Counted from the first letter of the stretch, positions 23,163 through 31,970 are shown. The stretch: 64,000 nt of DNA from [Mycobacterium] nativiensis (GCF_020172685.1 NZ_CP083986.1:2368292-2432291), one strand, 5' to 3'. Notes: generated by a model from the letters alone, not told the origin. A program made the numbers and translations.

Positions 23163-24343
23163 AGGCACAGCACGCACTAGGTCTGAACCTGTCTTGGACA
23201 CGGGTGACCACGGTCTTCCTGATCGACATGGGGATCCTGGTCCTCGCCGGCCGCTGGCCCGGCGACCCGAAAGCCGCCATGTATGTGTGGTGGACGGGGG
23301 TCGGTGTCGCGGCGCTGGTCGCGATCATCGCGCTGGTCACCTACCGCCGGATGCCGATCAGCACGATGTGGGCGGCGTGGCTGGGCGACCAGTTCGTCGA
23401 CCCGGAGGCCGCCCTGACCAAGGGCCGTACCCCCGCGGTCGATCATCACCGCAAGTTCGGTCGGGAATCGGTCGGCATGCGCGAACACCAGGGGCACCTG
23501 GTGACGGTGATCTCCGTCGGTGGGCGAGCGGCGGGAGCGACCGGCCGGCATCGCCGCGGTGGGGAGCCCATGAGCCTGCCGGTGGAGCGCCTCGCCGCCG
23601 GGCTGCGGCAGTTCGATGTGCGATTGGACAGTGTCGACATCGTCTCGGTCGGCACCCGTAGTAACCCGCGTGAGGCCGCTGGGACTGATGCCGCCGACGC
23701 CGACATCGACGAGAACCCGACATTGCCCGACCACCGCGACACCTGGGTGGTGCTGAGGATGGACCCGCAGCACAACGTCAACGCGGTGGCAGCGCGCGAC
23801 TCGCTGGCATCCACGCTGGCGGCGGCCACCGAACGACTGGCCGAGGAGATCGACGGCCGTCAGCTCAGCGCGCGGGTGGTCCGCGCCGACGAGTTCGACG
23901 CCGTCGACGAAGCCGTCCTCGCCGGCGCGGAAGCCGCACAGCTGCGGCACCGGCTGTTCCGCCCGCGGCCCGAAGGGCACGTCACCGCGTTCTGGATGTC
24001 GCCGAACGACATCAACGAGGAGAACATCGAGCACCTGTGGTACCCCGAGACCTCGGCGACGGTGGTGACGGTGCGGCTCGCGCCAGGCGGCGGCCGGACG
24101 AACGGGGTGTCAGTGCTGGTGCGGTACCACAGCGCCGAGAAGTTGAGCCGAGGCGTGCGGGCCGCGCTGAATCGCTTTGTGGGCCGGCGTCAGCTCGACG
24201 CGGTCTGTGCCAGCCTCCCGGCGCCCACCGCGCATCGGCGCATGGTGGTGCCGGGCCGGGATCTGCAGGAGGGTGAGCACCTCCCGGTCTCGGTGGACGT
24301 GGTCGCGGAATACGCGAGTCCCGCGTCCGGAGCGCGTTCGTGA
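23159..24343 (+). CDS. eccE5: ESX-5 membrane-complex protein EccE5
   Basis: Encodes 394 residues (406 in M. tuberculosis Rv1797). Two membrane helices lie at residues 17-60 (TTVFLIDMGILVLAG, then YVWWTGVGVAALVAIIALV). A cytosolic/peripheral domain follows with family landmarks such as DSLASTLAAATERLAEEI and RYHSAEKLS. EccE lies at the periphery of the hexameric complex. It overlaps mycP5 by ATGA and eccA5 by GTGA, so eccD5 to eccA5 are one coupled unit. Confidence 0.93.
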   Translation: MKAQHALGLNLSWTRVTTVFLIDMGILVLAGRWPGDPKAAMYVWWTGVGVAALVAIIALVTYRRMPISTMWAAWLGDQFVDPEAALTKGRTPAVDHHRKFGRESVGMREHQGHLVTVISVGGRAAGATGRHRRGGEPMSLPVERLAAGLRQFDVRLDSVDIVSVGTRSNPREAAGTDAADADIDENPTLPDHRDTWVVLRMDPQHNVNAVAARDSLASTLAAATERLAEEIDGRQLSARVVRADEFDAVDEAVLAGAEAAQLRHRLFRPRPEGHVTAFWMSPNDINEENIEHLWYPETSATVVTVRLAPGGGRTNGVSVLVRYHSAEKLSRGVRAALNRFVGRRQLDAVCASLPAPTAHRRMVVPGRDLQEGEHLPVSVDVVAEYASPASGARS

Positions 24344-26172
24344 CCGGGCCGCAAAACTCGACGTCGGATGCCCGCAATGCCATGGTCGCCGGCATGCTGG
24401 CTTCCGGAATCTCGGTGAACGGACTACAGCCCAGTAACAACCCGCAGGTCGCGCTGCAGATGTTCACCACCGCCAGCTCGATCGACCCCAGCATGTGTGA
24501 TGCCTGGCTGGCCCGGGTGCTGGCCGGTGACTCCGACATCGAGACGCTGGGGAACGCCTGGCGGACGGTTCGGACGTTCGGATGGGAGACCCGGCGCCTG
24601 GGCTTGTCCGACTTGGAGTTCCGCCCGCAGGTCTCCGACGGCATGTTCCTGCGGCTGATGATCACCAGCGTCGATTCGCTGGCCGCCGCCTATGCCGCGG
24701 TCTTGGCCGAAGCCAAGCACTACCAGGAGGCGGCGAAGCTGCTCGACGGCATCGAGCCGCGGAACCCGTTCGAGAAGGAGCTGGCCGACTATGTGCGCGG
24801 CCTGCTCTACTTCCGGACCGGACGCTGGCCGGATGTGCTCAAGCAGTTCCCCGCGGCGACACCGTGGCGCCAGCCCGAACTGAAGTCGGCGGCCGCGGCC
24901 ATGGCCACCACGGCGCTGGCCTCGCTGGGGGTGTTCGAGGAGGCGATCCGGCGGGCCGAGGAGGTCACCGAAGGCGATCGCGTTCCCGGCGCCACCAACG
25001 TTGCGCTCTACACACAGGGCATGTGCCTGCGACACCTGGGCCGGGAGGACGAAGCCACCGAGTTGCTGCGCCGGGTTTACTCGCGGGACTCGAAGTTCGT
25101 GCCGGCCCGCGAAGCGCTCGACAATCCGGACTACCGGCTGATCCTGACCGATCCGGAGACTATCGAAGCCAGAACGGATCCGTGGGATCCCGACAGCGCC
25201 CCGACCCGTGAACAGGCCGAAGCCGATCGGCACGCCGAAGAGGCCGCCCGATACCTGGCCGAGGGCGATGCGGAGTTGGCCGCCATGCTCGGCATGGAGC
25301 AGGCCAAGCGGGAGATCAAGCTGATCAAGGCGACCACCAAGGTGAACCTGGCGCGCGCCAAGATGGGGCTGCCGGTTCCGGTGGCCTCGCGGCACACCCT
25401 GTTGCTCGGCCCGCCCGGCACCGGCAAGACCTCGGTGGCCCGGGCCTTCGCCAAACAGTTGTGCGGCCTGACCGTGCTGCGCAAACCGCTGGTGGTGGAG
25501 ACCAACCGCTCCAAGCTGCTCGGCCGGTACATGGCCGACGCGGAGAAGAACACCGAGGAACTGCTCGAAGGCGCGCTCGGTGGTGCGGTGTTCTTCGACG
25601 AGATGCACACCCTGAATGAGCGCGGCTACTCCCAGGGCGACGCCTACGGCAACGCGATCATCAACACGCTGCTGCTGTACATGGAGAATCACCGCGACGA
25701 ACTGGTGGTGTTCGGTGCCGGCTACGCCAACGCGATGGAACGGATGCTGGAGGTCAACCAGGGTCTGCGGCGCCGCTTCTCGACCGTGATCGAGTTCTTC
25801 AGCTACACCCCGCCCGAACTGCTGGAACTGACCAAGATGATGGGCGCGGAGAACGAGGATGTGGTCAGCGACGAGGCGGTCCAGGGACTGCTGCCATCGT
25901 ATGAGAAGTTCTACGCCGACGAGAACTACTCCGAGGACGGCGATCTGATCCGGGGTATCGACGTGCTCGGCAACGCGGGTTTCGTTCGTAACGTGGTGGA
26001 GAAGGCGCGGGACCACCGCAGCTTCCGGCTCGACGACTCCGAGCTGGACGCCGTGCTGTCCGGGGACGTCACCGAGTTCAGCGACGACTGGCTGCACAAA
26101 TTCAAGGAATTGACCCGCGAAGACCTCGCCGAGGGGCTCAGCGCGGCCGTGGCCGAGAAGAAGCCGAACTAA
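24340..26172 (+). CDS. eccA5: ESX-5 AAA+ ATPase EccA5
   Basis: Encodes 610 residues, the same as M. tuberculosis Rv1798. Residues 1-290 are helical TPR-like repeats; residues 310-600 form a CbbX-type AAA+ domain with Walker A GPPGTGKT at 357-364, Walker B AVFFDEMH, and the conserved arginine region NQGLRRRFSTVIEF. EccA is cytosolic; it is thought to act on substrate-chaperone complexes, releasing EspG5 from PPE proteins. It is the last gene of the machinery operon; a 389-base gap precedes the second PE-esx set. Confidence 0.96.
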   Translation: MTGPQNSTSDARNAMVAGMLASGISVNGLQPSNNPQVALQMFTTASSIDPSMCDAWLARVLAGDSDIETLGNAWRTVRTFGWETRRLGLSDLEFRPQVSDGMFLRLMITSVDSLAAAYAAVLAEAKHYQEAAKLLDGIEPRNPFEKELADYVRGLLYFRTGRWPDVLKQFPAATPWRQPELKSAAAAMATTALASLGVFEEAIRRAEEVTEGDRVPGATNVALYTQGMCLRHLGREDEATELLRRVYSRDSKFVPAREALDNPDYRLILTDPETIEARTDPWDPDSAPTREQAEADRHAEEAARYLAEGDAELAAMLGMEQAKREIKLIKATTKVNLARAKMGLPVPVASRHTLLLGPPGTGKTSVARAFAKQLCGLTVLRKPLVVETNRSKLLGRYMADAEKNTEELLEGALGGAVFFDEMHTLNERGYSQGDAYGNAIINTLLLYMENHRDELVVFGAGYANAMERMLEVNQGLRRRFSTVIEFFSYTPPELLELTKMMGAENEDVVSDEAVQGLLPSYEKFYADENYSEDGDLIRGIDVLGNAGFVRNVVEKARDHRSFRLDDSELDAVLSGDVTEFSDDWLHKFKELTREDLAEGLSAAVAEKKPN

Positions 26173-26561
26173 ACGAAGTTGCGACCGCCGCATGAGCCCG
26201 GCTGATCCGGACAGCTCCTAGACAGCCGATTCACAGTGCGGCGCGCGTCCCCTCGGGTTGACGCTCGCTGATCCCGGTGTCACGATGGCGCAGGTAGACG
26301 GGCCGGTGATTCAACCCCGGGGTCCGTCCGTGACGGTGTGAGGAGGTGACGACGAGACTTGTGTCCCGGTGAATGTGTCTATTGCGCGCGATCGGTGAAC
26401 GTTTCGTTCCGATCCGGCTTCGGCACCGTTTCTGTTTTTTGATTCGTGTTGCGCTGAGCATGCGCCGGTACGACGTTTAGCGTTGTGACGGCAGGGTACA
26501 TGCTCGACGTTCGCGGTGATCGTCGGTCGCCTGACGGCCGGCAGTTCTTGAAGGAGATCCC
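26173..26561 (+). other. Intergenic region with the presumed promoter of the second PE-esxM-esxN set
   Basis: No gene is supported. CGGTGAAT at 26367 and CGGTGAAC at 26393 echo the GGTGAAC repeats found in front of the first PE gene. TTTAGCGTTG near 26478 could hold a -10 element. AAGGAGATCCC directly precedes the PE start. Sequence similarity to the first PE upstream region is otherwise low. Confidence 0.4.
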
Positions 26562-26861
26562 ATGAGTTTTGTGAATGCACAACCCGAGGCGCTGACCGCG
26601 GCTGCGGGAAACCTGGCCGCTATCGGTTCGGCGCTGAGTGCGCAGAACGCCTCCGCGGCCACACCCACCACTGGTGTTGTTCCGGCTGCAGCGGATGAGG
26701 TTTCGGCGCTGACCGCCGCGCAGTTCGCCGCGCACGCCAGCATGTACCAGTCGATCAGCGCCCAAGCGCAGGCCATTCACCAGGCGTTCGTCGCCACGCT
26801 GAACACCAGCGCCAACTCCTACGCGGCAACCGAAGCGGCCAACGCCGCCTCGGCCGGGTAA
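26562..26861 (+). CDS. PE protein, second short copy
   Basis: Encodes 99 residues with AAGGAG upstream. It has the same layout as the first PE: QPEAL near the N terminus and NSYAATEAAN (YxxxE) at the C terminus. It is about 87% identical in protein to the first, with differences concentrated in the middle of the helical hairpin (residues 60-82). It likely pairs with one of the PPE proteins encoded downstream and is exported by ESX-5. A short 51-base gap leads to esxM. Confidence 0.9.
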   Translation: MSFVNAQPEALTAAAGNLAAIGSALSAQNASAATPTTGVVPAAADEVSALTAAQFAAHASMYQSISAQAQAIHQAFVATLNTSANSYAATEAANAASAG

Positions 26862-26912
26862 TCCCGGAACCGCTACAGCGCAACAACTTTCACCAAGCAA
26901 GGAGGCAGGACA

Positions 26913-27209
26913 GTGGCTACACGTTTTATGACTGACCCGGACGCGATGCGGGCGATGGCGGGCCGTTTCGACGTGCACGCGCAGACGGTGGAGGACGAGG
27001 CTCGTCGGATGTGGGCGTCCTCGACCAACATCTCGGGTGCGGGCTGGGGTGGTCTGGCCGAGCGGACCTCGATGGACACCATGGGTCAGATGCAGACCGC
27101 GTTCCGCAACATCGTCACGATGCTGCACGGGGTGCGCGACGGCCTGATTCGCGACGCCAACCACTACGAGAGCCAGGAAGCTGCCTCCCAGCAGATCCTG
27201 TCGAGCTAG
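26913..27209 (+). CDS. esxM: EsxM-like WXG100 protein (second copy)
   Basis: Encodes 98 residues from GTG with AAGGAGG upstream. It is identical to the first copy except that it lacks the Gly before the last Ser (QQILSS), which is the more usual family ending. At DNA level only seven substitutions, all synonymous, and one 3-base indel separate the two genes. It has the same WxG at W45 and the same YxxxE signal. It is followed after 14 bases by the EsxN copy. Confidence 0.95.
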   Translation: MATRFMTDPDAMRAMAGRFDVHAQTVEDEARRMWASSTNISGAGWGGLAERTSMDTMGQMQTAFRNIVTMLHGVRDGLIRDANHYESQEAASQQILSS

Positions 27210-27223
27210 AAGGAGAACCAGCT

Positions 27224-27508
27224 ATGTCGATCAACTACCAGTTCGGTGACGTCAACGCTCACGGTGCGCTGATCCGCGCCCAGGCGGCCTCGTTGGAGGC
27301 TGAGCACCAGGCGATCGTGCACGATGTGCTGGCCGCGGGTGATTTCTGGGGTGGTTCGGGTTCGGTGGCCTGCCAGGAGTTCGTGTCGCAGTTGGGTCGC
27401 AACTTCGCGGTGATCTACGAGCAGGCCAACGCCCACGGTCAGAAGGTGCAGACCGCCGGCAACAACATGGCCAACACCGACGCCTCCGTCGGCTCCAGCT
27501 GGGCCTGA
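27224..27508 (+). CDS. esxN: EsxN-like WXG100 protein (second copy)
   Basis: Encodes 94 residues. ATG 27224 has AAGGAGA about 8 bases upstream; a longer open frame entering from esxM is not used. It differs from the first copy by Ser55 in place of Thr55 and by seven bases in all. Partner of the adjacent EsxM copy and an ESX-5 substrate. PPE genes follow after a short GC-rich hairpin. Confidence 0.95.
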   Translation: MSINYQFGDVNAHGALIRAQAASLEAEHQAIVHDVLAAGDFWGGSGSVACQEFVSQLGRNFAVIYEQANAHGQKVQTAGNNMANTDASVGSSWA

Positions 27509-27513
27509 CCTGC

Positions 27514-27530
27514 CCGCGCGTACCGCGCGG
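27514..27530 (+). terminator. Short GC hairpin after the second esxN
   Basis: CCGCGCG-TAC-CGCGCGG is a 7-bp perfect stem with a 3-base loop, just after the stop and followed by CTTTG. It lies where the much stronger hairpin follows the first esxN, and may play the same part before the PPE genes. Confidence 0.4.
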
Positions 27531-27587
27531 CTTTGCACCGTGATCAGCTGAGCGGGCATCCGGCCGACCAACCAGAGGTGGAGGGCC

Positions 27588-28814
27588 ATGGATTTCGGAG
27601 CGTTGCCGCCGGAGATCAACTCGGGCCGAATGTATTCCGGTCCGGGGTCGGGCCCGCTGCTGGCGGCGGCTGCCGGGTGGGATGCGCTCGCCGCCGAGTT
27701 GAGTTCGGCTGCGTCGTCATACGATTCGGTGCTCTTGGGTCTTACCGCTGACGCCTGGTCCGGTCCAACAGCGGCATCCATGTGGGCGGCGGCGCAGCCC
27801 TACGCGGGGTGGATGGCCAGCACGGCCACCCAAGCCCAGCTGGCCGCCGCGCAGGCTCGGGAAGCCGCCGCTGCCTACGAGGCGGCGTTCGGTGCGACGG
27901 TGCCGCCGCCCGTGATCGCCGCGAACCGCAGCCTGCTGCTGTCACTGATCGCCACCAACATCCTGGGCCAGAACACCGCGACGATCGCCGCCACCGAGCT
28001 GGAATACGCCCAGATGTGGGCACAGGATGCCGGTGCCATGTACGGCTACGCGGGCGCATCGGCCAGTGCCACCGCGCTGCCACCGTTCGTCACGCCGCCG
28101 CAGACCACCAACCCGGCCGGGTTGCAGGCCCAGTCCGCGGCGGCCATTCAGGCGGCGACCGGCGCCGGGGCCCAGGCGCAATCATCGGTGAGCCAATTGA
28201 TCTCGTTGGTGCCGCAAGCGCTGCAGACCATGGCGACATCGGGATCGGCCGCAGCCGACCCGACTTCGATACTGGATTTCCTGGCCGGTCCGCTGTCGCC
28301 GATTTCGCTGTTCGGGATTGGCGGCATTCCCTACCTGCTGGCGATCCAGTGCGTGCTGCTGCCGATGAACGGGGCGAACGTGGTCTCCGCGGTCAACCGG
28401 GCGACGGGACCCAAGCCGTGGCTGGACGAGCCGGTGTTACCCGCGCAAACCCTCACCGGGACACGGCTGGTCGGCACTCCGGGCCCCGTGGTGGCGGCCG
28501 GCTTGGGCAACTCGGGTTCGATCGGGCGAATGTCGGTGCCGCAGAGCTGGATAGCTCAGACCCCGACCGCCAAGGCCGTCGCCGCAATCTACCCCGAGGC
28601 CGGCCAGGGAGCGGTCGCGGCGGTGGCAGCGGAGGGCGAAGGCGGGGTACTCAACGACATGGCCCTGGCCGGCCTGGCCGGCCGTGCCATGACTGCCGGC
28701 GGGGGAGCGGCCGGGCGCGGGGTGGGCGGGGCCACCGGCCTGGCAGCTGCGAGCAAGCCCAACAAACCCAGCAAAGCGACCATCATCGTGATACCTCCCT
28801 CGGCGGAGGACTGA
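27588..28814 (+). CDS. PPE protein, SVP subgroup (PPE 1 of 4)
   Basis: Encodes 408 residues. The N-terminal PPE domain starts [16 protein letters not shown] and spans about 180 residues, with the helical-tip region that EspG5 recognises. The C-terminal part has the SVP signature GRMSVPQSW near residue 305 and ends in a basic stretch [19 protein letters not shown]. It is presumably exported by ESX-5 in complex with a PE protein such as the one at 26562. GGAGGG precedes ATG. The next PPE gene starts 3 bases after its stop, so they are co-transcribed. Confidence 0.92.
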   Translation: MDFGALPPEINSGRMYSGPGSGPLLAAAAGWDALAAELSSAASSYDSVLLGLTADAWSGPTAASMWAAAQPYAGWMASTATQAQLAAAQAREAAAAYEAAFGATVPPPVIAANRSLLLSLIATNILGQNTATIAATELEYAQMWAQDAGAMYGYAGASASATALPPFVTPPQTTNPAGLQAQSAAAIQAATGAGAQAQSSVSQLISLVPQALQTMATSGSAAADPTSILDFLAGPLSPISLFGIGGIPYLLAIQCVLLPMNGANVVSAVNRATGPKPWLDEPVLPAQTLTGTRLVGTPGPVVAAGLGNSGSIGRMSVPQSWIAQTPTAKAVAAIYPEAGQGAVAAVAAEGEGGVLNDMALAGLAGRAMTAGGGAAGRGVGGATGLAAASKPNKPSKATIIVIPPSAED

Positions 28815-28817
28815 GCG

Positions 28818-30143
28818 GTGGCGGGCGTGGACTTCGGTGCGCTTCCCCCGGAGGTGAACTCGGCGCGGATGTACGCCGGGCCCGGAACAGGGTCACTGCT
28901 GGCGGCAGCCGGCTCCTGGCGCGGACTGGCCGGGGAATTGGGCGTGGCCGCATCGTCCTATCAGGCGGTGATCACCGACCTCACCGGTCAGTCCTGGTTC
29001 GGCCCGGCGTCGGCGTCCATGGCCGCCGCGGCGACGCCGTATGCGGACTGGCTCGGCACCACCGCGACGCTGGCGGATCAGGCGGCGAGTCGGCTGATGT
29101 TGGCGGTCAGTGATTTCGAGCAGACGTTCGCTGCCATGGTGCCGCCACCGGCGATCGCGGTGAACCGCACCCGGCTGGCGGCCTTGGTGGCTGCCAACGT
29201 CTTCGGGCAGAACGCCGCTGAAATCGCGGCGACCGAGGCCGACTACGGCCAGATGTGGGTGCAGGACGCGATGGCGATGTACGGCTACGCGGCTCGCTCG
29301 GCGGCCGCGACCACGATGACGCCGTTCACCGCGCCGCCGGCGATCGCCAACCCGGCCGGGTCCGCCGGGCAGGTCGCGGCAGCAGGCCAGGCCGCCACGG
29401 GAAGCGCCCACAACCAGCTGTCTCAGCTGCTCAGCGCGATACCGAGCCAACTGCAGGGCCTGTCCACCGCGGGCAGTGCGCAGGCCGCGCCCGCCGACCC
29501 GGTCTCGCAGGCCGCGTCCTACATCGAGACGGTGGCACGGACCATCCTGCCGGCCAACGACGCCAACATCTCGGCGCTCTACGGCATGGGTCAGTACGCC
29601 CGCAACCTCAACACCGACCTCGACATCTCCCAAGCCACCGGCGGGCAAGCCGGATTCGGTTCCGGCGCAAGGGCACTGGGTGCGGAGGAATCGACCGTCC
29701 TGCGCGGTGCCGCCAGGCCGGCCGTGACTGCGAGCACCGGGAGCGCCGATGCGGTCGGCAGACTCGCGGTCCCGCAGGCCTGGGCCGACTCGGTGCCCGA
29801 GGTCACCACGACCGCGATGTCGCCCGCCGCGGCGGTTCCCCCGGCGGGCCATGGTGCGGGGGTCGCTGTGGCCGGTCTTGCCGGGCGCAGCGGCGGCCGG
29901 CGCGGGCGGGTCGAGAGTCGCAGTGAACGCACCGCCGGCGAGCTCCTCGGAACCGACGAGGTGCGGCACTGGCATGCCGAACCGGGCGAGCTCAAGAGCC
30001 TGCTCGCTGAGGTGGCCGCACAACCCGGCGTCCACGAGGTGTACTTCGCCGGCGAAGAACAGCCCGCGTCATACGGCGGTCCCAGCTTCGGCTCTGCTTC
30101 GTCGGGCCCGGCTGAACCGCCGGAGAACGGGCCGCGGGGGTGA
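28818..30143 (+). CDS. PPE protein with a C-terminal two-unit module (PPE 2 of 4)
   Basis: Encodes 441 residues from GTG 28818 (GTG 28827, giving VDFGALPPE, is an alternative). The PPE domain occupies the first 180 residues. The SVP motif is altered to GRLAVPQAW. Around residues 367-411 comes a tail not typical of PPE proteins: two units of helix plus strand, the second reading ELKSLLAEVAAQPGVHEVYF. The same tail occurs in the next PPE gene and resembles the C-terminal segment of MgtC (QPGVYAVQW). A Gly/Ser/Pro-rich end follows. Likely an ESX-5 substrate; the tail may bind a ligand or partner. Confidence 0.9.
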   Translation: MAGVDFGALPPEVNSARMYAGPGTGSLLAAAGSWRGLAGELGVAASSYQAVITDLTGQSWFGPASASMAAAATPYADWLGTTATLADQAASRLMLAVSDFEQTFAAMVPPPAIAVNRTRLAALVAANVFGQNAAEIAATEADYGQMWVQDAMAMYGYAARSAAATTMTPFTAPPAIANPAGSAGQVAAAGQAATGSAHNQLSQLLSAIPSQLQGLSTAGSAQAAPADPVSQAASYIETVARTILPANDANISALYGMGQYARNLNTDLDISQATGGQAGFGSGARALGAEESTVLRGAARPAVTASTGSADAVGRLAVPQAWADSVPEVTTTAMSPAAAVPPAGHGAGVAVAGLAGRSGGRRGRVESRSERTAGELLGTDEVRHWHAEPGELKSLLAEVAAQPGVHEVYFAGEEQPASYGGPSFGSASSGPAEPPENGPRG

Positions 30144-30148
30144 TCGGC

Positions 30149-31498
30149 ATGGATTTCGCGGCGCTGCCGCCGGAGGTGAACTCGGCGCGGATGTATGCCG
30201 GTCCGGGATCGGGGCCGATGCTGGCCGCTGCGACGGCATGGGCGAGGCTGGCCGCCGAAACCGGTTCGGCCGCCCGGGCCTACCAGTCGGTGCTGACCGG
30301 CCTGACCGACGAGGGCTGGCTGGGACCGACCTCGGAGGCGATGGCCGCCGCGGTGACCCCGTACGTGGCGTGGCTCAATAGCACCGCGGGCCTGGCCGAG
30401 CAGGCCGCCACACACGCCATCGCGGTCGCGGCCGCCTTCGATGAGGCCTTCGCGGCGATGGCGCCGCCGCCGGTGATCGCGGCGAATCGCAGCGCGCAGG
30501 CCACCCTGGTCGCCACGAACCTGCTCGGCCAGAACAGCGTGGAGATCGCGGCGCTGGACGCCGGATACGCGCAACTGTGGGTCCAGGATGCGGTGACGAT
30601 GTACGGCTATGCGGCCCGGTCGGCGGCGGCGACCGCGCTGACCCCGTTCACCGAACCGCCGGCCACCACCAACCCGTCGGGAACAGCCGGGCAGGCGGCA
30701 GCCCTCGCGCGGGCGACCGCGGGCAGCGGACATTCGGAGCTGTCGCAGTTGATCAGCGCGATCCCGCAGGCACTTGAGGGGCTTGGCCCGGCGACCGCTT
30801 CGCTGGCACCGTCGGTGGCGCAGGCGGCCCCGCCGACACTGACGCAGCTGGTCTCCTACCTGCTGATCCTGCCGAAGAGCATCGTGCCGTTCAACGACGC
30901 CATCAAATCGGTTCTCTACGGCCTGGTGCAATACTCCCGAAACCTGACCACCGACTTGGACATCGCCGCGGCCACCGGGGGCAGAGCCGGATTCGGTTCC
31001 GGGGCACCGGCGTTGGTGGCCGCCGACGAGCCCGCACTGTTGGGGGCTCAGCCGATCGCAGCCGGGGCGGGCAACGCCGGAACAGTCGGCCGGCTCAGCG
31101 TCCCGCCGAACTGGACGGCGACCGCTCCGGTGGCCAAGATGGCCGCCGCCGCCGCGGCTGCGTTGCCGGAAGCTGGAGCTGCGGCAGCGGCCGCAGCCGG
31201 GACACAGATTCCCACCGGTGTCTTCGGCGATATGGCGTTGGCGGGCCTGGCGGGACGGGCGCTGACCGGCGCCGCCCCGCGCAGTCACCCGGCCGCGGCG
31301 ATGAACGGCCATGCGCAGAGCCGGCTGGAGCGGCTGGTGACCGAACTGGCCGGCACCACCGATGTGCAGCACTGGCACGTGGACCCGAGCCGCTTGGACA
31401 GCCTGCTCGAGGAATTGGCCGAGCAACCCGGTGTGCACGCCGTGCATGTGAACCCGGACGGCAAGGAGCCCTCTGGGCGGGCTCCGCAGCCCGGCTGA
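30149..31498 (+). CDS. PPE protein with a C-terminal two-unit module (PPE 3 of 4)
   Basis: Encodes 449 residues from ATG 30149 (MDFAALPPEVNS), chosen for the GGGGG about 8 bases upstream; GTG 30140 overlapping the previous stop is an alternative. The PPE domain is followed by a central region with ATGGRAGFGSG and the SVP motif GRLSVPPNW. The tail at residues 392-434 consists of two matching units, RLERLVTELAGTTDVQHWHV and RLDSLLEELAEQPGVHAVHV. Co-transcribed with the two preceding PPE genes and probably exported by ESX-5. It is clearly a paralogue of PPE 2, sharing ARMYAGPG, MYGYAARSAAAT and the tail. Confidence 0.9.
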   Translation: MDFAALPPEVNSARMYAGPGSGPMLAAATAWARLAAETGSAARAYQSVLTGLTDEGWLGPTSEAMAAAVTPYVAWLNSTAGLAEQAATHAIAVAAAFDEAFAAMAPPPVIAANRSAQATLVATNLLGQNSVEIAALDAGYAQLWVQDAVTMYGYAARSAAATALTPFTEPPATTNPSGTAGQAAALARATAGSGHSELSQLISAIPQALEGLGPATASLAPSVAQAAPPTLTQLVSYLLILPKSIVPFNDAIKSVLYGLVQYSRNLTTDLDIAAATGGRAGFGSGAPALVAADEPALLGAQPIAAGAGNAGTVGRLSVPPNWTATAPVAKMAAAAAAALPEAGAAAAAAAGTQIPTGVFGDMALAGLAGRALTGAAPRSHPAAAMNGHAQSRLERLVTELAGTTDVQHWHVDPSRLDSLLEELAEQPGVHAVHVNPDGKEPSGRAPQPG

Positions 31499-31586
31499 CC
31501 GCGGCGCGATTTCCGGCCGATCACAAGCTGTTTCGCAGCCGCTCCAGCAGATTGCCAGGGGACTGTCAGCGCCGCGACGCGCCTAA

Positions 31587-31618
31587 TTGACCAGGACTCT
31601 CACCTGGTGCACTATGGT
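31587..31618 (+). promoter_or_regulatory. Likely promoter of the M-box transcript
   Basis: TTGACC at 31587-31592 and TATGGT at 31613-31618 resemble -35 and -10 elements, though the 20-base spacing is long. Transcription from here would start near 31625, exactly at the first base of the M-box outer helix. This coincidence supports the assignment. Confidence 0.4.
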
Positions 31619-31625
31619 TACGCAA

Positions 31626-31804
31626 GCACCTCGTTAGGTGAGGCGTCTGCACGGATATAGGCCACTGACCCCGAACGTCGAGAGACGCCCCGGGTCAGGA
31701 CAGCTCCTCCCGGATTAAGGGTTGAGCCCAAGTGGCTTCCGGCCTGCATTGTTTGCGCAGGCAGGACACGCCGTGCAGTGCCGAAACTCTGATGAGAGGG
31801 GTGC
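31626..31804 (+). promoter_or_regulatory. M-box (ykoK) magnesium-sensing riboswitch
   Basis: Conserved M-box blocks are present in order: CGTTAGGTGAGGCG near 31632, ACGGATATAGGCCACTG, GAACGTCGAGAGACGCC, GGATTAAGGGTTGAGCC, and the closing GCCGAAACTCTGATGAG ending at 31796. CTCGTT (31630-31635) pairs with GATGAG (31791-31796) as helix P1. GCAC (31626-31629) can extend it with GTGC (31801-31804), enclosing the GAGGGG Shine-Dalgarno of the ORF at 31806. M-box RNAs fold on binding Mg2+ and turn off downstream genes. In M. tuberculosis an M-box precedes the PE20-PPE31...mgtC operon; here it precedes a short ORF, a PPE gene and mgtC. Confidence 0.88.
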
Positions 31805-31805
31805 G

Positions 31806-31970
31806 ATGTCCGGCTGTTGGCCGGGCACCTTCACCTCTTCGTGCGTACATGGTGGCGCCCCCGTGCGCCCAGGCCGAGAGGAGGTGCGAGCGACTTTGAG
31901 TCCGAGTGATAGTTCCTATCCGAGGTCGGTGGTCGTCTCGATCGATCTCGGTACCGCTTTCACCCTCTGA
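31806..31970 (+). CDS. Short ORF (54 codons) at the 3' edge of the M-box
   Basis: ATG 31806 has GAGAGGGG 4 bases upstream, a strong site that lies in the 3' strand of the riboswitch's outer helix. The peptide begins MSGCWPGTFTSSCVHGGAPV and ends SIDLGTAFTL; it has two Cys and no known domain. A second, in-frame TTG at 31896 has GAGAGGAGG upstream and would make a 24-residue form. It may be a translated leader by which Mg2+ controls the operon, or a small protein in its own right. Coding status is inferred from the ribosome site and position. Confidence 0.45.
   Translation: MSGCWPGTFTSSCVHGGAPVRPGREEVRATLSPSDSSYPRSVVVSIDLGTAFTL

Noticed and set aside
31722..31805. Upstream extension of the M-box short ORF
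   Set aside because: The extra codons lie within the conserved riboswitch fold and have no ribosome site; the ATG at 31806 is the supported start.
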